The notes under the pieces were generated by a model. It was not told where the DNA came from, searched no databases, and worked only from the letters and a program-made list of their open reading frames with translations. The position numbers and the translations under genes are program-made. Shown here one piece after another: positions 51,928-51,957 of a stretch of DNA of 51,957 bases. This DNA is from an uncultured Lachnospiraceae bacterium (GTDB lineage Bacteria; Bacillota; Clostridia; Lachnospirales; Lachnospiraceae), in the NCBI GenBank assembly GCA_910588775.1, contig CAJURH010000018.1, forward strand, positions 1 to 51,957, written 5' to 3'. Positions within the stretch are counted from its first letter, which is position 1. Every line of letters starts with the position of its first letter.

Positions 51928-51957
51928 TTTTTATCTCCTATTATGAAAAATATTTCG

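Overview
The window looks like a chromosome segment of a Gram-positive anaerobe of the class Clostridia, most likely a Lachnospiraceae acetogen of the Blautia type. This placement is inferred from gene content: a minimal SufBC-type iron-sulfur operon, a T-box in front of pheST, ATP-type pckA, purine/nucleoside ABC transporter genes, DUF4349 and DUF4364 proteins, AGGAGG ribosome sites, and above all a methanol:corrinoid methyltransferase cluster. No tRNA, rRNA, CRISPR array, intact insertion sequence or prophage was seen.

Layout. 1-624: start of glutamate synthase (minus, cut by the window edge). 886-4459 (minus): CPBP protease, HAD phosphatase, and a membrane Ser/Thr kinase followed by a secreted acidic protein. 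4968-6637 (minus): sufC-sufB. 6710-8724 (minus): a FIST sensor and a soluble chemoreceptor, divergent from a PatB/MalY aminotransferase (8924-10135, plus). 10125-16036: a long minus-strand operon degV-argS-larB-larC-OGG glycosylase-DUF3783. 16372-17454 (plus): a secreted repeat protein with a C39-like peptidase domain, facing queA.

18830-25188 (plus) is the distinctive metabolic island: methyl-THF methyltransferase, corrinoid protein, PocR-AraC regulator, second corrinoid protein, MtaB and a COG0523 GTPase. Methanol methyl groups would be moved by zinc-dependent MtaB onto a corrinoid protein and then to tetrahydrofolate by the MeTr, feeding the Wood-Ljungdahl pathway. The PocR domain probably senses the inducer, and the GTPase may supply a metal. 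MeTr, mtaC1 and mtaB carry a strongly biased codon use (GCT, ACA, GTT) unlike the GC-richer neighbours, as expected for very highly expressed genes.

25182-29631 (minus): pheS-pheT-phosphatase behind a Phe T-box. 29696-31582: BrkB-like membrane protein and DUF4349 lipoprotein. 31664-31833: probable 6S RNA. 31907-35595: heterodimeric ABC exporter. 35680-37371 pckA; 37797-39287 thrC; then a YerC-type regulator and a PHP phosphatase. 40603-45614: four-gene BMP-family nucleoside ABC transporter, bracketed by two copies, in opposite orientation, of a ~135-nt nested inverted-repeat element. 45895-47347: radical SAM and DUF4364 genes. 47357-51170: rarA, sfsA, a SprA-like metallopeptidase and a DMT transporter. 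The last ~750 bases are AT-rich and look accessory: gene fragments, palindromes and an unknown 51-residue cationic peptide gene.

The most noteworthy items are the inverted-repeat element whose two copies show compensating changes in both arms, the unusual double-mtaC methanol cluster with its own GTPase, and the small peptide locus at the right end. All assignments come from reading the sequence; no database search was run.
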